Assembly: GCF_014646335.1 (NCBI RefSeq)
Contig: NZ_BMNG01000015.1
Span: 186,001 to 250,000 of the forward strand
Direction: 5' to 3'
DNA from: Streptomyces lasiicapitis
Lineage (GTDB): Bacteria; Actinomycetota; Actinomycetes; Streptomycetales; Streptomycetaceae
Length of the DNA stretch: 64,000 nucleotides
The position numbers and the translations under genes are program-made. The notes beneath the pieces were generated by a model. That model was given only the letters and a program-made list of their open reading frames with translations. It ran no database searches and had not been told where the DNA came from. Positions 24,143 to 31,862 of this stretch are shown one piece after another (positions within the stretch are counted from its first letter, which is position 1; every line of letters starts with the position of its first letter).

Positions 24143-25021
24143 TCAGCTGGTCCAGCCGTCATCGGGGCGGTCGAACCAGAGGTGCACCTGGCCGGTGCCG
24201 ATGGCGTTCTCGTACGCGCTGTAGCGGCGGGCGGGAGCGCTGCACCGGGAACCGCCGAGCGCACCCGCGAGCATCAGGTAGTGCCCGAAGCGGCCTTCGG
24301 GGGAGTGCTCGGCGTACTCCGGCATGGTGGCGACGACCTGGTCGTGACGGCCGGCCTCCAGCCACGCGATGCGCTGTTCGTCGGCGGCACGGGCCTGAGG
24401 GGTGACGATGTTTTCCGGGTCCCCGGCCATCCGGTTGCGCAGTTCGGACAGGGGCCAGAAGCGGTGGGAGAGGCCACCGGAGGCGATCACCAGGACGCGT
24501 CGGGAGAGCCCGGCGACAGCCTCCGCGAGGGCGGCTCCGAAGCGCAGGTATTCCTCGGTGGTCGCGGTCTGGCAGACCGACATCGAGAGCCAGGGCATGT
24601 CGGGGCGGCCGAGGTGGCTCCAGAGGTTGAGCGTGGCGTAGTGGAGGGGGAGGTACGGGTCGTCGTTGGTGCTCAGCCAGAGCGTGTCCTTCGCGGCCGA
24701 CGCGGCCACGGCGTGGGCCAGTTCGGGGTCTCCGGGGATGGCGTAGCGGATCCCGCTGAGTTCGCTGGGCATCTCGTCGGCGGTGAAGTACCCGGAGCGG
24801 TGGGCGTGGGCGGTGACGACGGTCTCGGTCGTGGTGGCCCAGTGCGTGTCGAGCACGAGCACGGCGTCGTGAGCGGTGGCGTCGATCACCTCGCGGCGCA
24901 GTCGGGCGAGGCCGGAGGCGAGCGTGAAGTCACGGCCGCCGTTGGCCTCGATGCGCAGGGATTCGGGGAACATGATGACGGGGGCGTGGGAGAGCAGTCC
25001 CGCGCCGACGATGGTGCCCAT
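24143..25021 (-). CDS. LigB-type (class III) extradiol ring-cleavage dioxygenase
   Basis: 292 aa. It opens MGTIVGAGLLSHAPVIMFPE, placing the first iron-ligand His at residue 12. VLVLDTHWATT gives His60 as second ligand. ASGGLSHRFWP is a further conserved His motif, and YENAIGTGQ supplies a likely Glu. The family (LigB, HpaD/MhpB-like) opens catechols next to the diol, using Fe(II). In this operon the substrate is likely a catechol produced by the HpaB-type hydroxylase. Extradiol enzymes are not part of the classical pvc/isn isonitrile pathways. Confidence 0.82.
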   Translation of the reverse strand: MGTIVGAGLLSHAPVIMFPESLRIEANGGRDFTLASGLARLRREVIDATAHDAVLVLDTHWATTTETVVTAHAHRSGYFTADEMPSELSGIRYAIPGDPELAHAVAASAAKDTLWLSTNDDPYLPLHYATLNLWSHLGRPDMPWLSMSVCQTATTEEYLRFGAALAEAVAGLSRRVLVIASGGLSHRFWPLSELRNRMAGDPENIVTPQARAADEQRIAWLEAGRHDQVVATMPEYAEHSPEGRFGHYLMLAGALGGSRCSAPARRYSAYENAIGTGQVHLWFDRPDDGWTS

Positions 25022-25083
25022 GGGCGGTGCGCCTTCCTGTTCGGGAGGGTTTCAGAAGGGGACGAGGTCCGGGAGGCGGCGGG

Positions 25084-26142
25084 TCACGGGACGAGAAGGA
25101 GCTTGCCCGTGGTCCGGCGGGCCGCCAGGTCGGCGTGCGCGTCCCGCGCGCGGGCGAGCGGATACGTCCCGCCGACGGTGATGCGCAGGGTCCCGTCGGC
25201 GATGTGGGCGAAGATCTCACCGGCACGCCACGTGAACTCCTCGACGGTGGCCCGGAAGTGCTCCAGATAGGGCCGGGTCAGGGTGAGCGAGCCGCCCCAG
25301 AGGAGCCGCATCACGTCCACGGGCGGCACGGGCCCGCTGGCACCGCCGAAGAGGACCAGCGTGCCCCGGCGGCGGAGGCTGTCCAGGCTCGCGTCGAAGG
25401 TCGCGGCGCCGACGCCGTCGTACACGGCATGCACGCCCTCACCGGCGGTCAGCCGCCGGACCTCGGCGGCGAGATCCTGACCGTCGCCATCGCCGTAGCC
25501 GTCGTAACGGATGACGTCGTCCACGCCGTTCGCCTCGGCCAGCTTCTGCTTCTCGGGGCTGGAGACCGTACCGAGCACCCGTACGTCACGACGCTTGAGC
25601 AGCTGGGTGAGGAGCAGCCCCACTCCGCCCGCGGCGGCGTGTACGAGAACCGTCTCGCCTGGCTGCGCGCGGTAGGAGTCGTTGACCAGGTAGTGGGCCG
25701 TCATGCCCTGTACGAGCGCGGCGGCGGCGGTGTGCAGGTCGATGCCGTCGGGGACGACGATGGCTTTGTCCTCGGGGACGAGGACCTGCCCCGCGTAGCT
25801 GCCGAGCACGGTGGTCCAGGCGACCCGGTCGCCGACCGCGAACCGGGTGACGCCCGGCCCGACGGCCAGCACCGTCCCGGAGCCCTCCTCGCCGGGCACG
25901 GCGGGCAGCGGCAGCGGATAGCGGCCCTCACGCCGGTAGATGTCGATGAAGTTGACGCCCGCGGCGGCGAGTTGGACCAGGATCTGGCCGTCCCCGGGTG
26001 CGCTCGGAGCGGGCCTGTCGACGGGGAGGAGGACGTCGGGGCCGCCGGTCTCCCGGATCTCGATGGCCGGAACCGTGGGGGTTGTCGGGGGCGACGGGGC
26101 TGTCGGGGGCGTCAGGTTCGGTGCCGCGTTGGCGGATGGCAT
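25084..26142 (-). CDS. NADPH:quinone oxidoreductase-like MDR enzyme
   Basis: 352 aa from the ATG at 26142, which overlaps the asparagine-synthetase stop (TGATG). A ~25-residue Pro/Thr-rich N-terminal tail (PPTAPSPPTTPTVP) precedes the GroES-like domain (AAGVNFIDIYRREGRYPLPLPAVPGEEGSG). The dinucleotide motif is HAAAGGVGLLLTQLL. Family members reduce quinones or enones with NADPH. In the operon it may reduce an unsaturated or quinone-like intermediate formed after aromatic hydroxylation. Confidence 0.8.
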   Translation of the reverse strand: MPSANAAPNLTPPTAPSPPTTPTVPAIEIRETGGPDVLLPVDRPAPSAPGDGQILVQLAAAGVNFIDIYRREGRYPLPLPAVPGEEGSGTVLAVGPGVTRFAVGDRVAWTTVLGSYAGQVLVPEDKAIVVPDGIDLHTAAAALVQGMTAHYLVNDSYRAQPGETVLVHAAAGGVGLLLTQLLKRRDVRVLGTVSSPEKQKLAEANGVDDVIRYDGYGDGDGQDLAAEVRRLTAGEGVHAVYDGVGAATFDASLDSLRRRGTLVLFGGASGPVPPVDVMRLLWGGSLTLTRPYLEHFRATVEEFTWRAGEIFAHIADGTLRITVGGTYPLARARDAHADLAARRTTGKLLLVP

Positions 26143-28034
26143 CAGTTCACTCCTTGCAGGGTGCGGCGGTGGTCGGTGTCCAGATCGACGTCCACCCGGT
26201 AGGCGCGGAGCCAGTCGCCGAGCCGGACGGTGGACTCCAGGAGGATGCGTTCGAACTCGGAGAGGCTGCCGGTCCTGGTCCTCTCGGTGAGCCGGTGCAC
26301 CGCGCCGGGGTCCAGATACGCGGCGAGCGGGGCGTCGTCGCCGAGGGCGGCGGTGGTGAGGCTGCCGATCAGGGCGCGGTCGTACGCGGGGTCCTGGATC
26401 GAGGGGTACGCGGCCTTGGTACGGCGCAGTACGGCCGGCGGCAGCAGATCGGCGACGGCCTCGCGCAGCAGGCCCTTCTCCTGACCCGTGCAACTCTTTA
26501 TCGCCCAGGGGACGTTGAACAGATACTCCACGAGGCGGTGGTCGCAGAACGGCACCCGCCCCTCCAGGCCGTTCGCCATGCCCATCCGGTCCTTCTTGTC
26601 GAGCAGGATGGGCAGCCAGCGGGTGAGCGTGAGATGGCCCAGCTCGCGGGTGCGCCGCTCCTCGGGATCCTCGCCATCGAGGCGGGGGACCTCCGCGAGC
26701 GCGCTGCGGTAGAGGTCGGCCTGGTAGGTGGCCAGGTCGATGCCCTCCACGAACCAGGGACGGAAGAGCGCGCGGGGATCGAGGCCGCGGTGCGCGCCGA
26801 GCCGCAGCCAGGGAAAGGTCTCGGCGGCCCGCGCGCCCGGGTCGGAGAACCACAGATACCCGCCGAAGACCTCGTCGGCACCCTCCCCGGAGAGCGCCAC
26901 GGGCGCGTGCTCGCGGACGGCGGCGAAGAGCTGGTGCAGGGAGACGTCAAGGTCGGCGAAGTTGAACGGCAGGTCCCAGGCCGCGAGTACGTCACCGCGT
27001 ACGGCCGGGTCGAGGAGCCGGGCCCGGTCCAGGGTGATCGTGTGGTGGTCGCTGCCGACGTGAGCGGCGACCGCGCGGGCGTAAGGCCCGTCCGGGGTGG
27101 GGCGGATGGGATCGCCCCGGAAGTTCTCGCTGTGGCCGGTGAAGTCGACGGCGAAGGTGGCGAGGCGCCCGCCGTCGGCGGCGCGGACGCGCTGCGCAAG
27201 GGCCGTCACGGTGCTGGAGTCCAGGCCGCCGGAGAGCAGCGCGACCAGGGGGACGTCCGCGACCATCTGGCGGGGAACGATGTCCTCCAGGAGCTCGCGG
27301 ACCGTGGCGGTGGTCGTGGCCAGGTCGTCGGTGTGAGGGCGGGCCTCAAGAGCCCAATACCGCTCCTCGCGCAGGCCGTCGCGGCCCACCCGCAGCAGAT
27401 GGCCGGGCTTGAGCTCGCGCATGCCGCGGAACGGCACCCGCCCGGGAGTGCGCAGGAACAGCAGCGCGTCGCACAGCTCCTCGGCACAAGCGCCCGGCCT
27501 GACCAGCGGGTTGGCCAGGATGGCCTTGGGCTCCGAGCCGAAGAGCACGCCCTGCGGAGTCGGGTGGTAGTAGAGAGGCTTGACGCCGAGCCGGTCGCGG
27601 ACGAGGAGGAGCTCCTCGCGCGCGGTGTCCCAGATGGCAAGGGAGTACATGCCGTTGAGGCGGTGCACGAAGTCCGCGCCCCACTGGAGGTAGGCGCGCA
27701 GCGCCACCTCGGTGTCGCCGGCCGTGCTGAACCGGTGTCCGTGCAGGGCGAGGTCGCCGCGCAGCTCGCGGTAGTTGTAGATCTCACCGCCGTACGAGAT
27801 CACGGCACGCGGCAGGTCGCCGCGCGGTCCGCGCTCCGGCGTTGCCATGGGCTGGGCGCCGCGCTCCAGGTCGATGACGGCCAGGCGGCGGTGGCCGAGC
27901 GCGGCGTGGGTGTCGAGCCAGGTTCCGCCGGCGTCGGGCCCGCGGCGGACCAGGGTCCGCACCATTGCGTCGAGCGTGGTGGCCTCGGCGGTGAGGTCGC
28001 GGGAGAAGTCGACCCAGCCGGTGATTCCGCACAT
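26142..28034 (-). CDS. Asparagine synthetase-like glutamine amidotransferase
   Basis: 630 aa. MCGITGWVD gives Cys2 as the Ntn glutaminase nucleophile; further glutaminase residues are GHRRLAVIDL and SYGGEIYN. The C-terminal half has the pyrophosphate loop LLSGGLDSSTVTAL and GEGADEVFGGYLWF. Full-length AsnB fold. In biosynthetic clusters such enzymes often amidate a carboxylate or carry out related acyl-adenylate chemistry. Here, one gene from an isocyanide synthase and a ring-cleaving dioxygenase, it may form an amide on the product. A housekeeping role is less likely given the operon. 33 bases from the hydroxylase gene. Confidence 0.85.
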   Translation of the reverse strand: MCGITGWVDFSRDLTAEATTLDAMVRTLVRRGPDAGGTWLDTHAALGHRRLAVIDLERGAQPMATPERGPRGDLPRAVISYGGEIYNYRELRGDLALHGHRFSTAGDTEVALRAYLQWGADFVHRLNGMYSLAIWDTAREELLLVRDRLGVKPLYYHPTPQGVLFGSEPKAILANPLVRPGACAEELCDALLFLRTPGRVPFRGMRELKPGHLLRVGRDGLREERYWALEARPHTDDLATTTATVRELLEDIVPRQMVADVPLVALLSGGLDSSTVTALAQRVRAADGGRLATFAVDFTGHSENFRGDPIRPTPDGPYARAVAAHVGSDHHTITLDRARLLDPAVRGDVLAAWDLPFNFADLDVSLHQLFAAVREHAPVALSGEGADEVFGGYLWFSDPGARAAETFPWLRLGAHRGLDPRALFRPWFVEGIDLATYQADLYRSALAEVPRLDGEDPEERRTRELGHLTLTRWLPILLDKKDRMGMANGLEGRVPFCDHRLVEYLFNVPWAIKSCTGQEKGLLREAVADLLPPAVLRRTKAAYPSIQDPAYDRALIGSLTTAALGDDAPLAAYLDPGAVHRLTERTRTGSLSEFERILLESTVRLGDWLRAYRVDVDLDTDHRRTLQGVN

Positions 28035-28067
28035 GGTCCGCTCCTTGATTGGTTTGTGCGCGGGGTC

Positions 28068-29642
28068 TCAGTCCTGCTCCGGCCCGAGCCAGGGCCCCCT
28101 GCGCCAGCCGTCGGTGTCGTAGTCGTCCAGGCACTCCTGGACCAGCGCCTCGTAGCGGTCGAGGCTGCCGCGGCGCGTGGCCCAGCGCAGCGCGTCGAGG
28201 CGGACCTGTTCGCCGGTTCCGGAGTAGTTGCGCTCGTACAGCTCGTGGCGGGCGCCGAACTCGGTGCCGATGGTGTCCCAGACCAGCTTGAAGAGCTTGA
28301 TCCGCTCCAGCGCGGAGGTGTCGGCGCCCCGGTAGTAGCGGTCGATGAGCGGACGCAGTTCGGGGTCGGCGAGGTCGCGGACGCTGGAGGGCACGACCAG
28401 GGGCGCGCCGCCCAGCAGGGTCTCGAAGAGCTCGTGCACCTGGTTCCAGACGCGGGGGCCCACCATGCGCATCGCCGAGGCGTGCTCCAGGCGCGGCAGC
28501 ACCGTGCCGCCGGGGCCCGGCTCCGGGTCGTACGCCATGGCGGAGGTGAGCGCCCCCACCAGGTCCCGCAGCGTGACCAGCTCACCAAGCCCCGCCTGGA
28601 CGCCGCGGAAGGCGTCGGTGCCGTTCGCCCGGGTGGCCCGCGCGAGCAGCCCCGCCATCAGCTCCAGCTTGACGCCCAGCCTGATCCCGGACTGGAAGTT
28701 GTAGAGGTTGGGGAAGCCGGAGACGGCGTAGAAGCCGGTGGCGCGCTCGATGTCGCGGTGGACGAGCACGTCCTCCCAGGGAATCAGCGCCTCGTCCATG
28801 ACCAGCACGCTGTCGTTCTCGTCGAAGCGGCTGCTGAGCGGATGGTCGAAGGGGCTCTGGGCCCGCCGCTCGTACGGAGTGCGACAGATGAGCCGCACAC
28901 CGGGATTGTCCATCCGTACGAAGAAGACCAGCGCGAAGCGCTCCGCCTCGCCCTGCGCCAACTGCGCCGAGCCGACCGGCGCGACGAACCCGGCGTTGGT
29001 CAGCGCCGACCCCGTACCGAGCATCTTCGCCCCGCTGACCACCACCCCGGCGTCCGTCTCGCGCACCGCGTGCACGAAGACGTCCTCCATGTCGTGGATG
29101 GCGCGCTTGCGGTCGACCGGCGGGTTGATGATGACGTGGTTGAGGTGCAGCGCCTTGCTCGCGAACTTCTCGTACCAGGCGCTGGCGTTGGCGGCGAACG
29201 GTCCGTAGTAGTCGGTGCTCACGCCGAGTCCGGCCATGAAGGCAGCCTTGTACTCGGGGGTGCGGCCGAGGAAGCCGTAGCTCATCCTGGCCCAGGTGGT
29301 GATCGCTTCCCGGGCGCGGACGAGGTCGGCGGGGGAGCGGCTGGGCTTGAAGAAGTGATGGGTGCGGATGCCGGTGCCCGGGTCCACGCCGGTGAGCACG
29401 TCGGCGGTGGCGGGGTCGTGCAGGGCGTCGTAGAGCCGGGCGATGGAGCGGGCCGAATTACGGAACGCGGGATGCCGGGTCACGTCCTTGACGCGCTCGC
29501 CGTCCACATGGACGGCGCGGCCGTCGCGCAGACTCTCCAGGTATTCGTCCCCCGTCATCAAGGAGTTGGTGCCGGTTGTCGGGGTGCCGGTGGCCGGCTG
29601 CGGCGGCCGACTTTGCCGCTGTGCGGGGCCCGCGCCGGTCAT
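28068..29642 (-). CDS. HpaB/PvcC-type flavin-dependent aromatic hydroxylase
   Basis: 524 aa from the ATG at 29642, which overlaps the isnB stop (ATGA). 4-hydroxyphenylacetate 3-monooxygenase family: MTGDEYLESLRDGRAVHVDGERVKDVTRHPAFRNSARSIARLYD at the start. Next come HLNHVIINPPVDRKRAIHD, AVRETDAGVVVSGAKMLGTGSALTN, and ALIPWEDVLVHRD. It uses reduced flavin from a separate reductase to add an ortho hydroxyl to a phenol, giving a catechol. PvcC of the Pseudomonas isonitrile cluster belongs to the same family. The likely substrate is a tyrosine-derived isonitrile. Confidence 0.87.
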   Translation of the reverse strand: MTGAGPAQRQSRPPQPATGTPTTGTNSLMTGDEYLESLRDGRAVHVDGERVKDVTRHPAFRNSARSIARLYDALHDPATADVLTGVDPGTGIRTHHFFKPSRSPADLVRAREAITTWARMSYGFLGRTPEYKAAFMAGLGVSTDYYGPFAANASAWYEKFASKALHLNHVIINPPVDRKRAIHDMEDVFVHAVRETDAGVVVSGAKMLGTGSALTNAGFVAPVGSAQLAQGEAERFALVFFVRMDNPGVRLICRTPYERRAQSPFDHPLSSRFDENDSVLVMDEALIPWEDVLVHRDIERATGFYAVSGFPNLYNFQSGIRLGVKLELMAGLLARATRANGTDAFRGVQAGLGELVTLRDLVGALTSAMAYDPEPGPGGTVLPRLEHASAMRMVGPRVWNQVHELFETLLGGAPLVVPSSVRDLADPELRPLIDRYYRGADTSALERIKLFKLVWDTIGTEFGARHELYERNYSGTGEQVRLDALRWATRRGSLDRYEALVQECLDDYDTDGWRRGPWLGPEQD

Positions 29643-30538
29643 CGGACGAGCCCGGGGTTGGCCAGCGGCGGCTCGCCGAGTACCTGGACGCGGCGCAGAT
29701 GCCGGGGCGCGCCGCTGGTGAAGGCGTTGCGGCCGTGCAGGAGCGTGTAGTTGTCGGTCACCACCACGTCGCCGGTCCGCCACTCGTGGGCGTAGAGGTG
29801 CGCGGGGTCGTAGAGGGCGGCACGTATGCCGCGGTGCAGCTCGGCCAGCTCCAACTCGTCGGCGAGACCGGTGAATTCCAGGTCGGGGTGGTTGATGAAG
29901 TCGTCGCCGGCCTCGGCGGTGGGCTCGTGGTAGCGGATGACCGGCGTGCCGTGGACCGGGTGGGCGGTGACCACGGGGGAGCTGGTGGTGCTGTCGTAGA
30001 ACTCCATCGCCCGGTGATAGGTCCCGGTGGCGCGGGACCACAGGGCGCGGGTGTCCGGATCGGCGTCGGCGAGCACGGCGGCGGTGTCGGAGAAGGTGGT
30101 CTCGCCGCCGTTGCCCTCGCCCGGAGCGTGCACGCACTGAAATATCTGGAACTCCGGGATGTGGTCCCGGTACATGCCGTCCCAGTGCATCGGCATGTGG
30201 CTGTGGCCGAAGATGTGATCGGCCGGGTCCTGCTGCTGTACGAGTTCGAGGACGGTCCCGAACGGCCAGAGCGCGGGCTCTCCCCACCCTTCCGCGTACG
30301 TGGCCAACTCGTCGGGACCGGTGAATGTCGCGAAGCCGCGCAGCACGAGGAGACGGTGCTCACGGACGAGGTCGCGCAGCGGCGCGACGGGAACGTCGGT
30401 CAGCGGGCGGCTGTGATCGAGGGCGTGGACGGCGAGCCCGAAGGGCTTCAGAGGGGTGCTCGTCAGCCGCCGGTCGTCGAGCAGGTCGTGGAGCGGGTCG
30501 TGGAGCGGGTCGTGGAGCGGGTCGTGGTCAACAGGCAT
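29639..30538 (-). CDS. isnB: Fe(II)/2-oxoglutarate dioxygenase, PvcB/IsnB-like
   Basis: 299 aa from the ATG at 30538 with GGAG upstream. TauD/TfdA fold. The iron-binding HWDG (His118, Asp120) stands in MPMHWDGMYRDHIPEFQIFQCV, and the distal His is in YTLLHGRNAFTS. The context HWDGMYxxxxPEFQxFxC with GGETTF closely follows the PvcB/IsnB group, which turns the isonitrile of tyrosine into a vinyl isonitrile by decarboxylation-desaturation. The N-terminus has the repeat HDPLHDPLHDPLHD, made by a 12-base tandem repeat that also overlaps the isnA stop. Confidence 0.85.
   Translation of the reverse strand: MPVDHDPLHDPLHDPLHDLLDDRRLTSTPLKPFGLAVHALDHSRPLTDVPVAPLRDLVREHRLLVLRGFATFTGPDELATYAEGWGEPALWPFGTVLELVQQQDPADHIFGHSHMPMHWDGMYRDHIPEFQIFQCVHAPGEGNGGETTFSDTAAVLADADPDTRALWSRATGTYHRAMEFYDSTTSSPVVTAHPVHGTPVIRYHEPTAEAGDDFINHPDLEFTGLADELELAELHRGIRAALYDPAHLYAHEWRTGDVVVTDNYTLLHGRNAFTSGAPRHLRRVQVLGEPPLANPGLVR
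30484..30527. repeat. 12-base tandem repeat at the isnB start
   Basis: GGTCGTGGAGCG is repeated three times perfectly (30484-30519), followed by an 8-base part copy. It encodes the DPLH repeat near the IsnB N-terminus. Units of 12 keep the frame, so the tail can vary in length. Confidence 0.85.
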
Positions 30539-31592
30539 GGCGGGGCTCCTGTCGGGGGTCGGGGATGGACGCGGGTGCGGGGACGGGCACGGCGGTGGCT
30601 GCGGCGGCGGTGGCCCGGGATTCGGGGGAACGGGCTTCGGGGGAGCGAGGGAGCACGAAGTGGCTGGGGCGCCCCCGAGCCGTGACAAGCCGGGCCCCCA
30701 CCGCCTCCGCCGCGGCCCGCTTCATCAGCGTGAAGCGCCCCTCGCCCGTCTCCACGGCGGCGCTGTGCCAGGGGGTGAGCCACACGTCGGGGGTGTCTGC
30801 CAGCAGGAGCCCGATTTTCCGGGTGCCGCACGGCTGAGGGTGGATGGAGAGGCGTACGGCGTCGGGGAACAGCTCACCGAGCAGCTCGTCCCAGGCACGG
30901 CTGCGCGCGATGACGCCGTAGGCGAGTTCGCGGCTGCGGCGCTGCAGGGCGGCGCGGCTGCCCGTGTACTCGGGGGTGGACAGGTCCTCCAGCATGAAGC
31001 GGGTGATGCCGCGGTACATGTGGACCAGATCACCGCCCCCGCGCACCTCGGCACGCAGGTCCTCCGGACGCGGACCGCGGCCGGTCGTGAGCGCGCCGCG
31101 CATCCGCGTGGGATCGGCGCCGGGATAGACGTCGTCCAGGGTGTACTGGTCGAGATGGACGGCGCCGATCCGGTCGATCATGCGGTTGAGCTCGTGGGCG
31201 TAGCGGGTGACGTCGTCGTCGCTCACGCCGATCAGGTCGTTGAAGACCCGTCCGTCGGAGCAGATGCGGATGCGGGCACCGGGCGGGTAGACCTCGGCGA
31301 CGCGCTCGCAGAGCGACTCCAGGAATCTCAGGGCCAGTTCCTCGGCCAGGTCGGGCAGCGGGCCGAGGACCTTGGCCGGGTTGGGGGACTTGGTGGGAAA
31401 GGCCGGGAGCAGGAAGTCGATCGTCAGGCCGCGCGCCATGGTCTTCGCGACCGCGTCCCGGTGGTGTCGTACACACCGCAGGCAGACCCTGCCGGTGCAG
31501 CCGCCTCCGCGGAGCCGCCGCTGGAGGACAAGCACCTCGCGGACCACCTCGATGGCGGCCAGTTCGGTGTCGAGCGTGGCGAGTTCGTACAC
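30528..31592 (-). CDS. isnA: Isocyanide (isonitrile) synthase, PvcA/DIT1 family
   Basis: 354 aa from the GTG at 31592, chosen because AGGAGG lies six bases before it. The family marks are unmistakable: FLLPAFPTKSPNPAKVLGPLPDLAE (60-84), then RICSDGRVFNDLIGV (109-123). Isocyanide synthases of this group convert the amino group of L-Tyr or L-Trp to an isonitrile using ribulose 5-phosphate. The N-terminus has a CxxxxCxxC cluster (Cys32, Cys37, Cys40) that I do not recall as a family constant. First gene of the operon; its 3' end overlaps isnB by 11 bases. The last ~25 residues are Ala/Pro-rich. Confidence 0.9.
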   Translation of the reverse strand: MYELATLDTELAAIEVVREVLVLQRRLRGGGCTGRVCLRCVRHHRDAVAKTMARGLTIDFLLPAFPTKSPNPAKVLGPLPDLAEELALRFLESLCERVAEVYPPGARIRICSDGRVFNDLIGVSDDDVTRYAHELNRMIDRIGAVHLDQYTLDDVYPGADPTRMRGALTTGRGPRPEDLRAEVRGGGDLVHMYRGITRFMLEDLSTPEYTGSRAALQRRSRELAYGVIARSRAWDELLGELFPDAVRLSIHPQPCGTRKIGLLLADTPDVWLTPWHSAAVETGEGRFTLMKRAAAEAVGARLVTARGRPSHFVLPRSPEARSPESRATAAAATAVPVPAPASIPDPRQEPRHAC

Positions 31593-31862
31593 CGCGCCTC
31601 CTGTCGTGGACTCCCTCCACCCTGGACACGGGGCGCACATGAAACGCACAAAGCCCATGTGGTGCGGTGCGTCCCGGTGGACCGCAGGCGTCTCGGCGGG
31701 CTCAGTGGAAGGGACCCGCGCGACTCCTGCGGTCCTGGCGGACTCAGCGGCTCAGCTCCCTCGACTGTCCCGGTCGCGTCGGCGGCTGAGTGCCGTACGC
31801 GGTGAGCGTTGCCGTGCGCCATGGCGCATCCCCACCCGATCAGGTGAGCATGTGGTGACTTC
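31593..31862. other. Divergent intergenic region, isonitrile operon and TTA-TTA gene
   Basis: 270 bases that must hold the promoters of both units. AGGAGG for isnA is at the left edge. Related short runs around GCGGACTCAGCGGCTCAG and GGCGGGCTCAGTGG hint at regulator sites, but I found no convincing -35/-10 pairs. Confidence 0.4.

Noticed and set aside
26142..28034. Beta-lactam synthetase instead of asparagine synthetase-like enzyme
   Set aside because: Cys2 of the glutaminase domain is intact, while beta-lactam synthetases lack it, and no carboxyethylarginine-type synthase is nearby.
23594..29642. Plain 4-hydroxyphenylacetate degradation (hpa) operon
   Set aside because: HpaB-, HpaC- and extradiol-type genes are present, but the downstream hpa enzymes (semialdehyde dehydrogenase, isomerase, hydratase, aldolase) are absent, and the genes are coupled to isnA and isnB.
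25998..29750. 1250-residue plus-strand ORF opposite the asnB and hpaB-like genes
   Set aside because: It mirrors real genes on the minus strand, has a shadow-like composition rich in Arg, Gly, Val and His, and no recognisable domain. Long antisense frames are normal in DNA this G/C-rich.
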